NCBI RefSeq assembly: GCF_024199945.1
Contig: NZ_JANADP010000001.1
Location: 2,356,001-2,420,000, forward strand
Direction: 5' to 3'
DNA: 64,000 nucleotides
Source of the DNA: Bradyrhizobium sp. CCGUVB4N
GTDB taxonomy: Bacteria > Pseudomonadota > Alphaproteobacteria > Rhizobiales > Xanthobacteraceae
Shown here: piece after piece, positions 44,508 to 56,516 of the stretch
How the letters are laid out: every line of letters starts with the position of its first letter
How positions within the stretch are numbered: the stretch's first letter is position 1
Notes under the pieces: model-generated
What the model was told of the DNA's origin: nothing
Databases searched by the model: none
What the model saw: only the letters and a program-made list of their open reading frames with translations
Position numbers and translations under genes: made by a program

Positions 44508-45419
44508 CTATCGTGACCGGCGCTGAAACAACGTCTTGGTCCAGCGCAGCGGCGCTGTCACCCGCCAGGACGTCGAGCTGTGGACCGCCGCCAATTGCGC
44601 CCGCGCCTGATCCCGCTCCGACGCGAGCTCGTACCGTTTGGCGAGGGCGGAATCCCGCTCGCCGGTGACCCAGTCGCGCATGGCCGCGTCCTCGCGCCAC
44701 AGGCCGAACTGGCGGGCGATCGCCCGACGCACATCGGCATCGAGCCCTTCGCGCATCGACGCCGTCAGGGCATCCGCCTCGACCATCTTGAGCCGCGTCG
44801 ACGGATTGCTGATCCCGGCATAGTGGTGAACGATCGGGTCCGGCGCGGTGGCGAGCCCGGGGATCGAATTCCAGGCCGTGTCGAGACGCGCGACATGAGA
44901 CCGGTTGGATTCGTCCGGGCGATCCGGTCCAAGTCCCAGACAGTCATCATAGCCGAGCGCGTGAAGGATGGTCGCCTGGTCGAACCAGGCATGCTGCACC
45001 TGGCCGATCTCCCAGACCCGTTCGAAAAACGCGCGCGACCAGTCGGTCACGCGGATCAGCATGACGCCTGAATTGAAGTGCGGCACGAAATCGGCGGCCA
45101 TGATCTCGGATGTGTCGGGACCGTGCCAGGTCATGTACAGGTCGGCGGCATCTATCGCAGCGGTCCTGACATCGACATCGTTACGGAGCACGACGGCATC
45201 GACGTCCATCCAGAGCACGAAGTCGAAATTGTCTTCGAGAGCGGCGCGGATCACCTCGATCTTCAGCCATCCGCGCGGACGTTTCCAATCATTGCGGTGA
45301 ACGAAACGCTGCTGGTATCCCTGTGCTGCCGCGAAGGCTTGCATACGGGGAATCGTGAAATCGGCAAGCGGCCTCTGAAGGGAATCGCAGGCCGTCAGAA
45401 GGCACAGGCTGGACTTCAC
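44508..45419 (-). CDS. glycosyltransferase (GMA12/MNN10-like, GT34-type)
   Basis: 303 residues with a GTG start at 45419, preceded by GGAGAA at 6 bases. 'SSLCLLTACDSLQRPLADFTIPRM' is the N-terminal fold, 'FDFVLWMDVDAVVLRND' holds the DxD metal/sugar-nucleotide motif, 'HFNSGVMLIRVTDWSRAFFE' and 'AWFDQATILHAL' are typical later motifs. The C-terminal ~70 residues are a charged helix ('RDSALAKRYELASERDQARAQL') like those ending many rhizobial polysaccharide enzymes. The acceptor is unknown. Confidence 0.8.
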   Translation of the reverse strand: MKSSLCLLTACDSLQRPLADFTIPRMQAFAAAQGYQQRFVHRNDWKRPRGWLKIEVIRAALEDNFDFVLWMDVDAVVLRNDVDVRTAAIDAADLYMTWHGPDTSEIMAADFVPHFNSGVMLIRVTDWSRAFFERVWEIGQVQHAWFDQATILHALGYDDCLGLGPDRPDESNRSHVARLDTAWNSIPGLATAPDPIVHHYAGISNPSTRLKMVEADALTASMREGLDADVRRAIARQFGLWREDAAMRDWVTGERDSALAKRYELASERDQARAQLAAVHSSTSWRVTAPLRWTKTLFQRRSR

Positions 45420-45511
45420 AAGGCTTCTCCGAACGCCTTCGCATCGGCGTTGCCTTCGCACGTCCTCGTGGTGTCGCCAATGAACCGTCGTTCGCAATCG
45501 ACGCGTCGGAT

Positions 45512-46429
45512 TCAGGCGGCGGCCGTCGCTGCCATGGACTCCAGTTGCGCGCGAATCCAGCGATGGGCCGGGTCCTTCTGATAACGCTGGTGCCAGACCA
45601 TGAACATCGGCAGCTCGGCCAGCGTGCGGGTGCGCGAGGCTAGCGGAATCCGCGCATGCGCGAAGCCGTGCATCACGCCGGGGGCCAGCAGGCTCGGCAT
45701 GCTCGCCAGCATCTGCGTCCCGCGCAGGAACGACGGCACGCCGGAAAAGCTCGGCACGGAGATGGCGATGTCGCGGTGAAAGCCGTTCGCGGCGAGCCGG
45801 CGGTCGAAGTCGAGCCGCTCGTTGTCGGTGTAGACCACGGTGATGTGGCGCGCGGCGAGATAGGCGCTGCGACTGGCCGGTGCGGCGCGTGCCTTGGGAT
45901 CGAAATAGCAGACGTAATGATCCCGCAGCAATCGTTTCTGCACGATGTCGATGCCGGAAGGCGGCAGCGGTGTGATCAGGAGATCGCACCGATTCTCGCG
46001 CAGCATGGCGGGTGAGGGCGATTGCGACGGGATCACGCGCAGATTGAGGCTCTTCACCTGCGCGGCGACATGTCCGAAGAAGCGCGGCAGCAGCAGGTCG
46101 CGCTGGAAATCATTGGCAGCGATCGTCAGCGAAAGCTGGGCGCTTGCCGGTTCGAACGTGACGCCGCCGGCGAAGCTGCGCATCTCGTCGATCAGCGCCC
46201 GCGCCTTTGCGGCCAGCGCCTGGGCATGGGCGGTCGCGACGATGCCGCGGCCGGATTTGGCGAACAGCGGATCTCCCGCGATCCGCCGCAGCTTGTTCAG
46301 GGCGTGACTGACGGCCGATTGCGTCAGGCCGAGCCGGGTCGCGGCGGCCGTCACCGAACCCTCCTCCAGCACGGCGAGGAACAGTTCGAGGGCGTGGCCG
46401 TCCAGCGCCAAATGATCGATTTCTTTCAT
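45512..46429 (-). CDS. LysR family regulator divergent from pcaHG
   Basis: 305 residues. HTH: 'LELFLAVLEEGSVTAAATRLGLTQSAVSHALNKLRRIAGDPLF'-type pattern at residues 12-55, then a LysR substrate domain ('LSLTIAANDFQRDLLLPRFF'). The start at ATG 46429 is 105 bases from pcaH on the other strand; upstream codons to 46528 overlap the promoter. It likely activates pcaHG with an aromatic effector. It resembles the NodD/NahR-like branch more than PcaQ, so I give no gene symbol. Confidence 0.85.
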   Translation of the reverse strand: MKEIDHLALDGHALELFLAVLEEGSVTAAATRLGLTQSAVSHALNKLRRIAGDPLFAKSGRGIVATAHAQALAAKARALIDEMRSFAGGVTFEPASAQLSLTIAANDFQRDLLLPRFFGHVAAQVKSLNLRVIPSQSPSPAMLRENRCDLLITPLPPSGIDIVQKRLLRDHYVCYFDPKARAAPASRSAYLAARHITVVYTDNERLDFDRRLAANGFHRDIAISVPSFSGVPSFLRGTQMLASMPSLLAPGVMHGFAHARIPLASRTRTLAELPMFMVWHQRYQKDPAHRWIRAQLESMAATAAA

Positions 46430-46479
46430 GCAATATATTATAATCGATCTATTTATCTGTGGAATAGGCCGGCCCATGA

Positions 46480-47316
<837 letters not shown>

Positions 47317-47319
47317 GCC

Positions 47320-47946
47320 ATGCCGCAGCCGCTGAACTATCTCAAGGAAACCGCCTCGCAGACTGCCGGGCCCTACGTCCATATCGGCCTCATTCCGGCC
47401 ATGGCCGGCTTCGACATTTTCGAGAAGAATTTTTCCAACGTGCTGGTGACGCCGAACACGCAAGGCGAGCGCATCACGCTGGAAGGCAAGGTGATCGACG
47501 GCAGCGGCTCGCCGCTGCGCGACGTTCTGCTCGAGATCTGGCAGGCCAACGCGGCCGGCCGCTACAATCATCCGGCCGATCGCTCCGCCGGCGCTTTGGA
47601 CGGGGATTTTCGCGGCTGGGGCCGCGGCGGCTCGGATTTCGAGAATGGGCTCGTCACCTTCGAGACCATCAAGCCGGGCGCCATCACCGACAAGGCGGGG
47701 CGCAAATGCGCGCCGCACGTCAACATCTGGATTGTCGCGCGCGGCATCAATATCGGGCTCAACACGCGGCTTTATTTCTCCGATGAAGAAGCCGCAAACG
47801 CCGGCGATCCGGTGCTCAATCTGGTCGAACCTCCAGTGCGTCGCAAGACGCTGATCGCGACCCGCAGCGAGCGTGCCGGCAAGGTTGTTTATTCCTTCAC
47901 GATCAATCTGCAGGGGCCCGACGAGACGGTGTTCTTCGACGTCTGA
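47320..47946 (+). CDS. pcaG: protocatechuate 3,4-dioxygenase alpha subunit
   Basis: 208 residues. 'ETASQTAGPYVHIGLIP' is the PcaG N-terminus, followed by 'LEIWQANAAGRYNHPAD' and 'GRKCAPHVNIWIVARGIN'. The alpha subunit lacks the catalytic iron site but shapes the active centre with PcaH. It ends the two-gene operon here; pcaB, pcaC and pcaD, often linked in rhizobia, are absent. Confidence 0.95.
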   Translation: MPQPLNYLKETASQTAGPYVHIGLIPAMAGFDIFEKNFSNVLVTPNTQGERITLEGKVIDGSGSPLRDVLLEIWQANAAGRYNHPADRSAGALDGDFRGWGRGGSDFENGLVTFETIKPGAITDKAGRKCAPHVNIWIVARGINIGLNTRLYFSDEEAANAGDPVLNLVEPPVRRKTLIATRSERAGKVVYSFTINLQGPDETVFFDV

Positions 47947-47970
47947 CGATCCGGGGATCGTCGCGCCGGA

Positions 47971-48585
47971 TCATTCCAGCCGGTCGCTTCGATTCACCGA
48001 CCCGCGCGCGTTGAATTGTGGCGGTTGCTGACGCATCTCGCGCGATCCCGGCCGTTCCGCCGGATCGCGTCCCACTTTCGGCTTCAGTTCCGCCAGGTCA
48101 ACGAAGATGTCCGCCTGCCGGCGCAGTTCGTCGGCGATCATCGGCGGCTGGCTGGCTAGCGTGGAGATGACGGTCACCCGGACGCCGCGGCGTTGCACCG
48201 CCTGAACCAGCGACCGAAAATCCCCGTCGCCCGAGAACAACACCATCTGATCGACGTGCCCGGCGAGCTCCATCGCCGTCACGGCGAGGTCCACATCCAT
48301 GCTGCCCTTCATCTTGCGGCGGCCGGTGGTAGCGTCGACGAACTCCTTGGAGAACTTGGTGACGACGGTATACCCGTTATAGTCGAGCCAATCGATCAAT
48401 GGGCGGATTGACGAGTATTCCTGATCCTCGATGACGGTCGTGTAATAGAAGGCTCGCAGCAACACGCCCCGGCTGCGAAATTCGCTGAGCAGACGCCTGT
48501 AATCGATGTCGAAACCGAGCGCCTTGGAGGTGGCATGGAGATTGGAGCCATCGATGAAGAGTGCGATCTTCTCAAACGAAGACAT
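47971..48585 (-). CDS. NYN (PIN-like) domain protein, LabA/DUF88 family
   Basis: 204 residues. 'KIALFIDGSNLHATSKALGFDIDY' carries the first acidic residue, 'KGSMDVDLAVTAMELAG' the second set, and 'VLFSGDGDFRSLVQAVQRRGVRVTV' the SGDxDF motif. These Asp residues form the metal site of NYN nucleases, so RNA cleavage is plausible. The C-terminal ~40 residues are disordered and basic. Convergent with pcaHG. Confidence 0.9.
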   Translation of the reverse strand: MSSFEKIALFIDGSNLHATSKALGFDIDYRRLLSEFRSRGVLLRAFYYTTVIEDQEYSSIRPLIDWLDYNGYTVVTKFSKEFVDATTGRRKMKGSMDVDLAVTAMELAGHVDQMVLFSGDGDFRSLVQAVQRRGVRVTVISTLASQPPMIADELRRQADIFVDLAELKPKVGRDPAERPGSREMRQQPPQFNARGSVNRSDRLE

Positions 48586-49035
48586 TATGCACGAAGCTCC
48601 AGTTTCGCATGGAAGCCGGCAGTTTCGACCGCGAGGGCTCGATGTGGCGGCCGGGAAACACGAAGGTGGCTACGGCCTGCTGAAAAGGCGGCGCAGACGA
48701 CCGGACAGGGTGTGGCCGTCTTGCGCCAAGGTTAGGGAGGTCCCGTGCCACCAGCGCCTGGGCGCCGAATGCAGCCACGATAAGGCGTGGGCATTCCGGC
48801 CTCAATCGTACGGAGGTAAACGAATTCTATCAAAAGGGTTGGTCGTTCTATACGAAGGTAAGTAGAGGCGCCGGGAATAGGGGCGGGCCCGGTGCAAATT
48901 CACCCGATCCCGGTTATGGCCGCCTTCGACGTTCCCTTCGCCTGATCGGGAATGAGCCGGCCGCATCCGATGATGAGGCCGGCTCTCTTATCGTAGTTGA
49001 GCTTGCACCGCCGCGTTTTGTCGGCGGCGCGCCGG
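48586..49035. other. intergenic gap with a terminator-like hairpin
   Basis: About 450 bases between two minus-strand genes. It should hold the promoter of the NYN gene near 48590-48700. Short ORFs lack support. The one clear structure is the hairpin at 48954-48985. Confidence 0.4.
48954..48985 (-). terminator. hairpin downstream of the NTF2-like gene
   Basis: GAGCCGGCC (48954-48962) pairs with GGCCGGCTC (48977-48985), loop 14 bases. It lies 50 bases beyond the stop of the minus-strand NTF2-like gene. No U-tract follows. Confidence 0.45.
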
Positions 49036-49425
49036 CTAGAAGCCGGTCGGTCCCACCGCGCCGATCCAGCGCTTGACCTTGTTGGGGTCCTTTTCGTCCA
49101 TGTAGAAGAAATGGGCCATCGTCGGCCTCACGGCTGCGATGGTGGGATCGTCGAAGCGCATCGCGACCTTGCCGTGGAAGATCTTGAGCTCGGGACTATC
49201 CCAGAACTCGACGACATCATGGAGCGCGGTAAAGCCGCGGTCGATGAACTGCCGCAGATTATTGCGGATCGCCTCGCGGCCGTGCCAGTCGGCGACGCCG
49301 AGATTGCAGATCGCGTCTTCGGCGAAACAGTCAAAACCCTTGCCGAAGGTCTTGTCGTCGATCTCCTTCCACATCGCGAGAAGCCAGTCCGGCGGGGCGG
49401 TCTTGGTAAAAGTCTTGGTGGTCAT
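49036..49425 (-). CDS. nuclear transport factor 2 (NTF2/SnoaL)-like protein
   Basis: 129 residues starting MTTKTFTKTAPPDWLLAMWKE, with GAGGAGAG before the ATG. 'CFAEDAICNLGVADWHGREAIRNNLRQFIDRGFTAL'-type pattern followed by 'VAMRFDDPT' and 'AHFFYMDEKDPNKVKRW' matches the SnoaL-like fold, which binds small hydrophobic ligands or acts as isomerase or hydratase. The function is not assigned. It is divergent from the GlxA-type regulator 54 bases away and may be its target. Confidence 0.8.
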   Translation of the reverse strand: MTTKTFTKTAPPDWLLAMWKEIDDKTFGKGFDCFAEDAICNLGVADWHGREAIRNNLRQFIDRGFTALHDVVEFWDSPELKIFHGKVAMRFDDPTIAAVRPTMAHFFYMDEKDPNKVKRWIGAVGPTGF

Positions 49426-49479
49426 GGTCTCTCCTCGAGGCTGGACAGCGGCAACATAACCGGGCAGGCTTTGGCGCAA

Positions 49480-50496
49480 ATGCCAAAGAACCCTCGTTTC
49501 TCGCCAAGTTCGAGGTCGCGCACCACGCGGAACTCCGTGCGCGTGATCGAGGTGCTGGCCTATCCGTCGGTGCAACTGCTCGACGTCACCGGTCCGCTCC
49601 AGGTCTTCGCGACCGCCAACGAGCAGATCGCGGAGGCCGGCGGAACGCCGCCTTATGTGCTTCGCGTGGTGGCGAAAGGCCGCGCGTGTGTGACGGCATC
49701 CTCGGGATTGGAGATTGCAACGAAGCTGCTGCCGCGCGCCGGCAGCGGGCTGGACACGTTGCTGGTTGCGGGAGGCCCGGGCGTTGATGCCGCCGCCTCC
49801 GATCCGGTGCTGCTGGACTGGCTGCGGCAGCGGGTGAAGAAGGCGCGCCGCGTGACGTCGGTCTGCACCGGCGCGTTCCTGCTCGGTGCATCCGGCGCGC
49901 TCGACGGGCGCCGTGCGGTGACCCATTGGTCGTATTGCGCCGAGCTCGCGCGGCGTTTCCCGGCCGTGCGCGTCGAGCCCGATCCGATCTTCGTGCGCGA
50001 TGGCGCGATCTGGACATCGGCAGGCGTGACGGCCGGCATCGATCTGGCGTTGGCCCTGGTCGAGGAAGATCTCGGCCGCGCCACGGCGCTGGCCGTGGCG
50101 CGTTATCTCGTCGTCTTTCTCAAGCGGCCCGGTGGGCAGGCGCAGTTCAGCGAGGCGCTGTCGCTGCAATCCGCCGAGGATGAATTCGGCGCGCTGCACC
50201 AGTGGATCGGCACGCACCTCGCCGGTGACCTCTCTCTGTCCAGGCTGGCGCACGAGGCCGGCATGAGCGAGCGCAGTTTCAGCCGCCATTATGCCAGGGC
50301 GACCGGACTGACGCCGCTTCGGGCCATCGAGCGGCTGCGGGTGGAAGCTGCGCGGCGAATGCTGTCGGAGACGCGCCTGCCGGTGAAGCGGATATCCCAG
50401 CGCTGCGGCTTCGGCTCCGAGGAGACCATGCGCCGCAGCTTCTTGCGCGTGCTCGCGACCGCACCGCAGGATTATCGACGAAGGTTCGGTACGTAA
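49480..50496 (+). CDS. GlxA family AraC-type regulator (DJ-1/PfpI domain + HTH)
   Basis: 338 residues. Residues about 20-190 form a DJ-1/PfpI-like domain ('IEVLAYPSVQLLDVTGPLQVFATAN', 'VTSVCTGAFLLGASGALDGRRAVTHW', including the nucleophile-elbow Cys). Residues about 235-335 are an AraC HTH pair ('LSRLAHEAGMSERSFSRHYARATG', 'RISQRCGFGSEETMRRSFLRV'). Such regulators respond to quaternary amines, amino acids or unknown ligands. The start at ATG 49480 is the likeliest. Divergent from the NTF2-like gene; ends at a hairpin shared with the EF-Tu gene. Confidence 0.88.
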   Translation: MPKNPRFSPSSRSRTTRNSVRVIEVLAYPSVQLLDVTGPLQVFATANEQIAEAGGTPPYVLRVVAKGRACVTASSGLEIATKLLPRAGSGLDTLLVAGGPGVDAAASDPVLLDWLRQRVKKARRVTSVCTGAFLLGASGALDGRRAVTHWSYCAELARRFPAVRVEPDPIFVRDGAIWTSAGVTAGIDLALALVEEDLGRATALAVARYLVVFLKRPGGQAQFSEALSLQSAEDEFGALHQWIGTHLAGDLSLSRLAHEAGMSERSFSRHYARATGLTPLRAIERLRVEAARRMLSETRLPVKRISQRCGFGSEETMRRSFLRVLATAPQDYRRRFGT

Positions 50497-50514
50497 GTCC
50501 GATTGAGGATAGTT

Positions 50515-50545
50515 GAATGGGGGCCGGTCGACCCGGCCCCCATTC
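50515..50545. terminator. bidirectional terminator hairpin between GlxA-type gene and EF-Tu gene
   Basis: A 13-bp perfect stem, GAATGGGGGCCGG (50515-50527) with CCGGCCCCCATTC (50533-50545), loop 5 bases. It begins 18 bases after the GlxA-type stop and 1 base after the EF-Tu stop on the other strand. The T-tract is weak. Confidence 0.75.
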
Positions 50546-50546
50546 G

Positions 50547-51752
<1,206 letters not shown>

Positions 51753-51824
51753 AGGACACCTGTGGTGCTCGAGCTCCCGTGCTGGATTTGCACGACTCGG
51801 GGCACCGCGAGAGCTCGTTCGGCA

Positions 51825-51847
51825 CCCGGAGCCGTATCCGCTCCGGG
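51825..51847 (-). promoter_or_regulatory. hairpin in the presumed leader of the EF-Tu paralogue
   Basis: CCCGGAGC (51825-51832) pairs with GCTCCGGG (51840-51847), loop 7 bases, 73 bases upstream of the EF-Tu start. It could be an attenuator or a terminator for the upstream AraC gene. The 287-base gap around it has no supported ORF. Confidence 0.4.
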
Positions 51848-52039
51848 CCGCTTCGATTGTCAGGTGTGACGTTCGTTCAGGCGCAAAGCAGATCCACGGC
51901 GGACGAGGGCATTAGCCCTCCCGTCATCATCAGCACTGATGCTTGCTGTGACTGCCGCATTGTCGGTTGCCTGATTACAAAGTGAGGCGCGTACATAAGG
52001 GATGGCTACGCCGTTTGCAAGAGGGCGCGAGCCGGCGGG

Positions 52040-52906
52040 CTATTCGCCGCCAAGCAGTTGCTCCCGAAACGCGCGCGGCGACAGCCCGGTGGCGGCGGCG
52101 TAGACCCGGCTGAAATAGGCGGGGTCCTCGAAGCCGAGCGCATACGCAATCGTCGAGACCGGCAGGTTGGTATAGACGAGGTTGCGGCGGGCTTCGCGGA
52201 TCAGCCGGTTCAGGATCAGATGCGAGGCGGTGTCGCCGGTCGCTGCGCGTGTGATGCGGTTGAGATGGGTCGGCGTGATCGCCAGTGTGTTCGCATAGTC
52301 CGCAACGGTCCAGCGCTCCAGGTGATGTTGTTCGAGTAAGGCTTCGAAGCGGCGGAACAGATTTGATTCAGAGCTGCTACCGGTGCCGCTCTCGCCTGTC
52401 AGCGCGCGTGCCACGAGTCCGATCATGGCCGCCGACAACGCGCGCAACACATGCGCGCGGCCGAAATCGCGCGCGGCGTGCTCGGCAAAGATCTGCTTCA
52501 TCGTCGCGCGGATCTGCGGCGTGCCGCGCACCACGGCCGATCGTGACAGCACGCCGCGCAGGCCCTCGGCGGCGAGCAGGGCCTCATCCAGGATTTCCGC
52601 AGCGATGGTCAGCACCCAGCCCTGGGTCCCCGGCACGAAGCGGAAGCCATGGACATGGCCGACCGGTACGTTGACGATCCGCATCGGCTTGAGCGGCGCC
52701 ACACGTCCATCGAGCGTCGCTTCGCCGCCGCCGCGCTCGATCAGCAGCACCTGGTGCAGACGGGCGTGGCGGTGCACGGCGAGCGTCCAGTCGTGCAGCA
52801 CGGAGCGCGACGCAATCGTCTCGCAATGGACGACGTCGGGCAGGTCACCGGCTTCGCCGAACAGATTGTAGACCCGGATGGCCGGGGCGGGGGCTGCGGT
52901 TCTCAT
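52040..52906 (-). CDS. AraC family regulator, probable activator of pobA
   Basis: 288 residues from ATG 52906 (the frame runs on to 52966). The N-terminal cupin-like half ('AVHRHARLHQVLLIERGGGEATLDG', 'PVGHVHGF') binds the effector. The C-terminal HTH is 'TVADYANTLAITPTHLNRITRAATG' and 'VSTIAYALGFEDPAYFSRVYAAATG'. It is divergent from pobA with 86 bases between, the arrangement of pobC/pobR-type activators that respond to 4-hydroxybenzoate. The EF-Tu gene lies downstream on the same strand. Confidence 0.88.
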   Translation of the reverse strand: MRTAAPAPAIRVYNLFGEAGDLPDVVHCETIASRSVLHDWTLAVHRHARLHQVLLIERGGGEATLDGRVAPLKPMRIVNVPVGHVHGFRFVPGTQGWVLTIAAEILDEALLAAEGLRGVLSRSAVVRGTPQIRATMKQIFAEHAARDFGRAHVLRALSAAMIGLVARALTGESGTGSSSESNLFRRFEALLEQHHLERWTVADYANTLAITPTHLNRITRAATGDTASHLILNRLIREARRNLVYTNLPVSTIAYALGFEDPAYFSRVYAAATGLSPRAFREQLLGGE

Positions 52907-52929
52907 GTTCGAATAGTACAAGACAATGA

Positions 52930-54165
<1,236 letters not shown>

Positions 54166-54177
54166 GAGCCGGCCTTC

Positions 54178-54337
54178 ACCCTCCCCTGGAGGGGGAGGGT
54201 CGATCGCGCGTAGCGCGAGCGGGGTGGGGTGACGGTCTCTCCACGATGAACAGTGCCCGCGGGGAGAGATCACCCCACCCCGTCTCACATTTTCGCTGCG
54301 CTTAATGTGAGCCGACCCTCCCCCTCCAGGGGAGGGT
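54178..54337. repeat. nested palindromic repeat element
   Basis: Outer arms of 25 bp are exact inverted copies (54178-54202 and 54313-54337, ACCCTCCCCTGGAGGGGGAG...). Inner arms of 13 bp, CGGGGTGGGGTGA (54220-54232) and TCACCCCACCCCG (54270-54282), are also exact. Together they can fold into a long cruciform or hairpin of 160 bases between pobA and the cyclase gene. It looks like a dispersed non-coding repeat of this genus and may stop transcription from both sides. Confidence 0.85.
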
Positions 54338-54346
54338 AAGAGGTCG

Positions 54347-56497
54347 CTACTTCCCTTCCAGCGTATTCACCGGTGTCCACTCGCCCGGCGGCGGATTCGT
54401 TGCCAGGGCTCGGGCACGCCTGGCAAAATACCGGCACGGCGGATCGTCAGCGGCGGCGCTTTCGAACAGCTCCGCCGCCTTGGCGAAGTCGCGCGCGCGC
54501 CAGCATGCAAGTCCCATGGCGTAAGCTGCCGCGCGGGTACCCTGCTCCTGCGTCTCCTGGTTCTTCTCGGCAAGCGGCTCGTACACCCTGATCGGCTCGT
54601 CGCGTCCCTGCACCCTGACCATGTCCAGCTCGCGCCAAGTGTAGGCGTTGCGGCTCAGGTTCACGGTCATCTCCGACGCCATGATCACGGTGCCGAAATA
54701 TTTGTTGGCGCCTTCGAGCCGTGAGGCAAGATTCACGGTGTCGCTCATGACGGTGTAGTTGAAGCGCCGGCGCGAGCCGATATTGCCGACCACGGCTTCG
54801 CCGCTGTTCAGCCCGATGCGGTGGGCGAGGCCGCGGCCGCGGAATGCGGGATGGTTTTCGTTGAGCTCCTCGAGCCGGTCGCGGCATTGTAGCGCGGCCG
54901 CGACCGCGTTGCGTGCATGATCGGGATCGTCGGCCGGCGCGCCGAACATCGCGACGATGGAATCGCCGATATATTTGTCGACGTAGCCGCCATGGCTTTC
55001 GATGATGTCTGTCATGGCCGAGAGATAGTCGTTCATCAACGCGACCAGCTCGCTCGGCGTCATCTTTTCGGCGATCGAGGAGAAGCCGCTGAGGTCCGAG
55101 AAGAACATGGTGATGTTGCGCATCTCGCCGCCGAGCACCGGCATCTTGCCGGATGCGACCATGCCGTCGATCACCTCGGGCGCGAGATAGAACGCAAAGC
55201 TCTTGCGCAGGAAGCGTTCCTCACGGTCGGCGATCACGAAGCGGTAGCCGATCATCAGCGCGAGCGCTGCGAGACCCGCGAGCACCGGCTCGGTCAGGGG
55301 CAGCGCGATGGCATGCGTGAACGTGCCGACGGCGACGGCGGCGTAGGCGACGGTGAGCCCAAGCCAGGTGATCGCCGCGCCGGTCGGAGCGAGCAGGCAG
55401 GCGGCCGCGGCAATGATCGCCGCGAACGCAATTGTCAGGATCGTTCGCAGCGGGAAGCCGAGCTCGGTGATGGCATCGTGCTCAAGCAGATTTCGTACGA
55501 CGGTGGCGTGGACGAAGACGCCGGCGACGGCGTTGCGGGCTTGTTGCGCCGCGCGCGCAGGCGCGGGCAGGGCGCATCGCGATCCGGGTGTCCCGTCATA
55601 TCCACCGGCCAGGCGCATTGAGGTGAGCTTGCGGTCGTCGAAATTGAGGATGCTGCCGAGCAGCACGATCTTGCCGTCGAAGGCCCGGCGGAAGAACTCG
55701 GCATCTCCCTTTTCGACGCAGGCGCGCAAATCGGCGAAGGAATAGGCGGGGATGTCGCGGCCCATGCCGCGGAAGTTGAGCGTGAGCGTGTTGGGGACGA
55801 TGCCTGGGATCGCGTAGCCGGACAAATTCGTCACGCCGGTCGGCCCGGTCTCGGGCTTGGCAGCGAGCGCGCGCGCGGTGAGTTCGACGGCCATTGCGGG
55901 AATCGGCTGGCCCGCGATGGAAAAGCTCAGCGGCATTCGCCGGATCACGTCGTCGGCGTCGGTATGGACGTTGAGCGCGCGGATGTTGTTTTTCACCGCC
56001 AGTTGCTGCGCGCGATCGGGCCGGTCCGGATGGTCGTTGCTGAGAATCTCGCCGAGCACGAGCTTGCCGCTGTCGGAGAGTTTTCGCAGGGCGATGAGAT
56101 AGTCCCGGTCAAATCCCTTCACACGGTTGCCGAACGATGTGTCGCCAAAGGGAATTTCCGACTGCTCGATCGAGCTCGGAAAGATGACGTCAAATCCGAT
56201 GACCTTGGCGCCGCCTTCGGTGATGCTTCCGAGCACCCGGCCGATCTCGCGCGTCCAGGTCTGGGTCGGCGATCCCTTGAAGGGCGGGGTCTCGTAGGTC
56301 TCGCCGTCGATCGCGACGACGACGACCGGCGATGTCGCGGGATCGCGGCGGTCGCCGATCAGCTTCCAGCGCAAGGCTGTGAGGATGTCGAGCGAGAGAC
56401 CTTGCAGGGTCTGCAACGGCGGAGACGTGAAGGCCGCACCCGCAACGAGCGCAATCAGGATTGCCGCAACGATGTCCCGCTTGCCGATCCGCCGCAT
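54347..56497 (-). CDS. CHASE2-domain adenylate cyclase (class III)
   Basis: 716 residues. One membrane segment, a CHASE2 extracytoplasmic sensor (about 35-340; 'PVVVVAIDGETYETPPF', 'GGAKVIGFDVIFPSS'), three further membrane segments, then a class III cyclase domain ('ITMFFSDLSGFSSIAEKM', 'YVDKYIGDSIVAMFGAP', 'RRRFNYTVMSDTVNLASRLEGA'). Both metal Asp residues and the adenine-selecting Lys are present. A TPR-like tail follows ('GLACWRARDFAKAAELFES'). It should make cAMP in response to an envelope signal. 19 bases downstream of the secreted FecR-like gene. Confidence 0.92.
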   Translation of the reverse strand: MRRIGKRDIVAAILIALVAGAAFTSPPLQTLQGLSLDILTALRWKLIGDRRDPATSPVVVVAIDGETYETPPFKGSPTQTWTREIGRVLGSITEGGAKVIGFDVIFPSSIEQSEIPFGDTSFGNRVKGFDRDYLIALRKLSDSGKLVLGEILSNDHPDRPDRAQQLAVKNNIRALNVHTDADDVIRRMPLSFSIAGQPIPAMAVELTARALAAKPETGPTGVTNLSGYAIPGIVPNTLTLNFRGMGRDIPAYSFADLRACVEKGDAEFFRRAFDGKIVLLGSILNFDDRKLTSMRLAGGYDGTPGSRCALPAPARAAQQARNAVAGVFVHATVVRNLLEHDAITELGFPLRTILTIAFAAIIAAAACLLAPTGAAITWLGLTVAYAAVAVGTFTHAIALPLTEPVLAGLAALALMIGYRFVIADREERFLRKSFAFYLAPEVIDGMVASGKMPVLGGEMRNITMFFSDLSGFSSIAEKMTPSELVALMNDYLSAMTDIIESHGGYVDKYIGDSIVAMFGAPADDPDHARNAVAAALQCRDRLEELNENHPAFRGRGLAHRIGLNSGEAVVGNIGSRRRFNYTVMSDTVNLASRLEGANKYFGTVIMASEMTVNLSRNAYTWRELDMVRVQGRDEPIRVYEPLAEKNQETQEQGTRAAAYAMGLACWRARDFAKAAELFESAAADDPPCRYFARRARALATNPPPGEWTPVNTLEGK

Positions 56498-56516
56498 CGT
56501 TGCTGTCGCGGACCGT

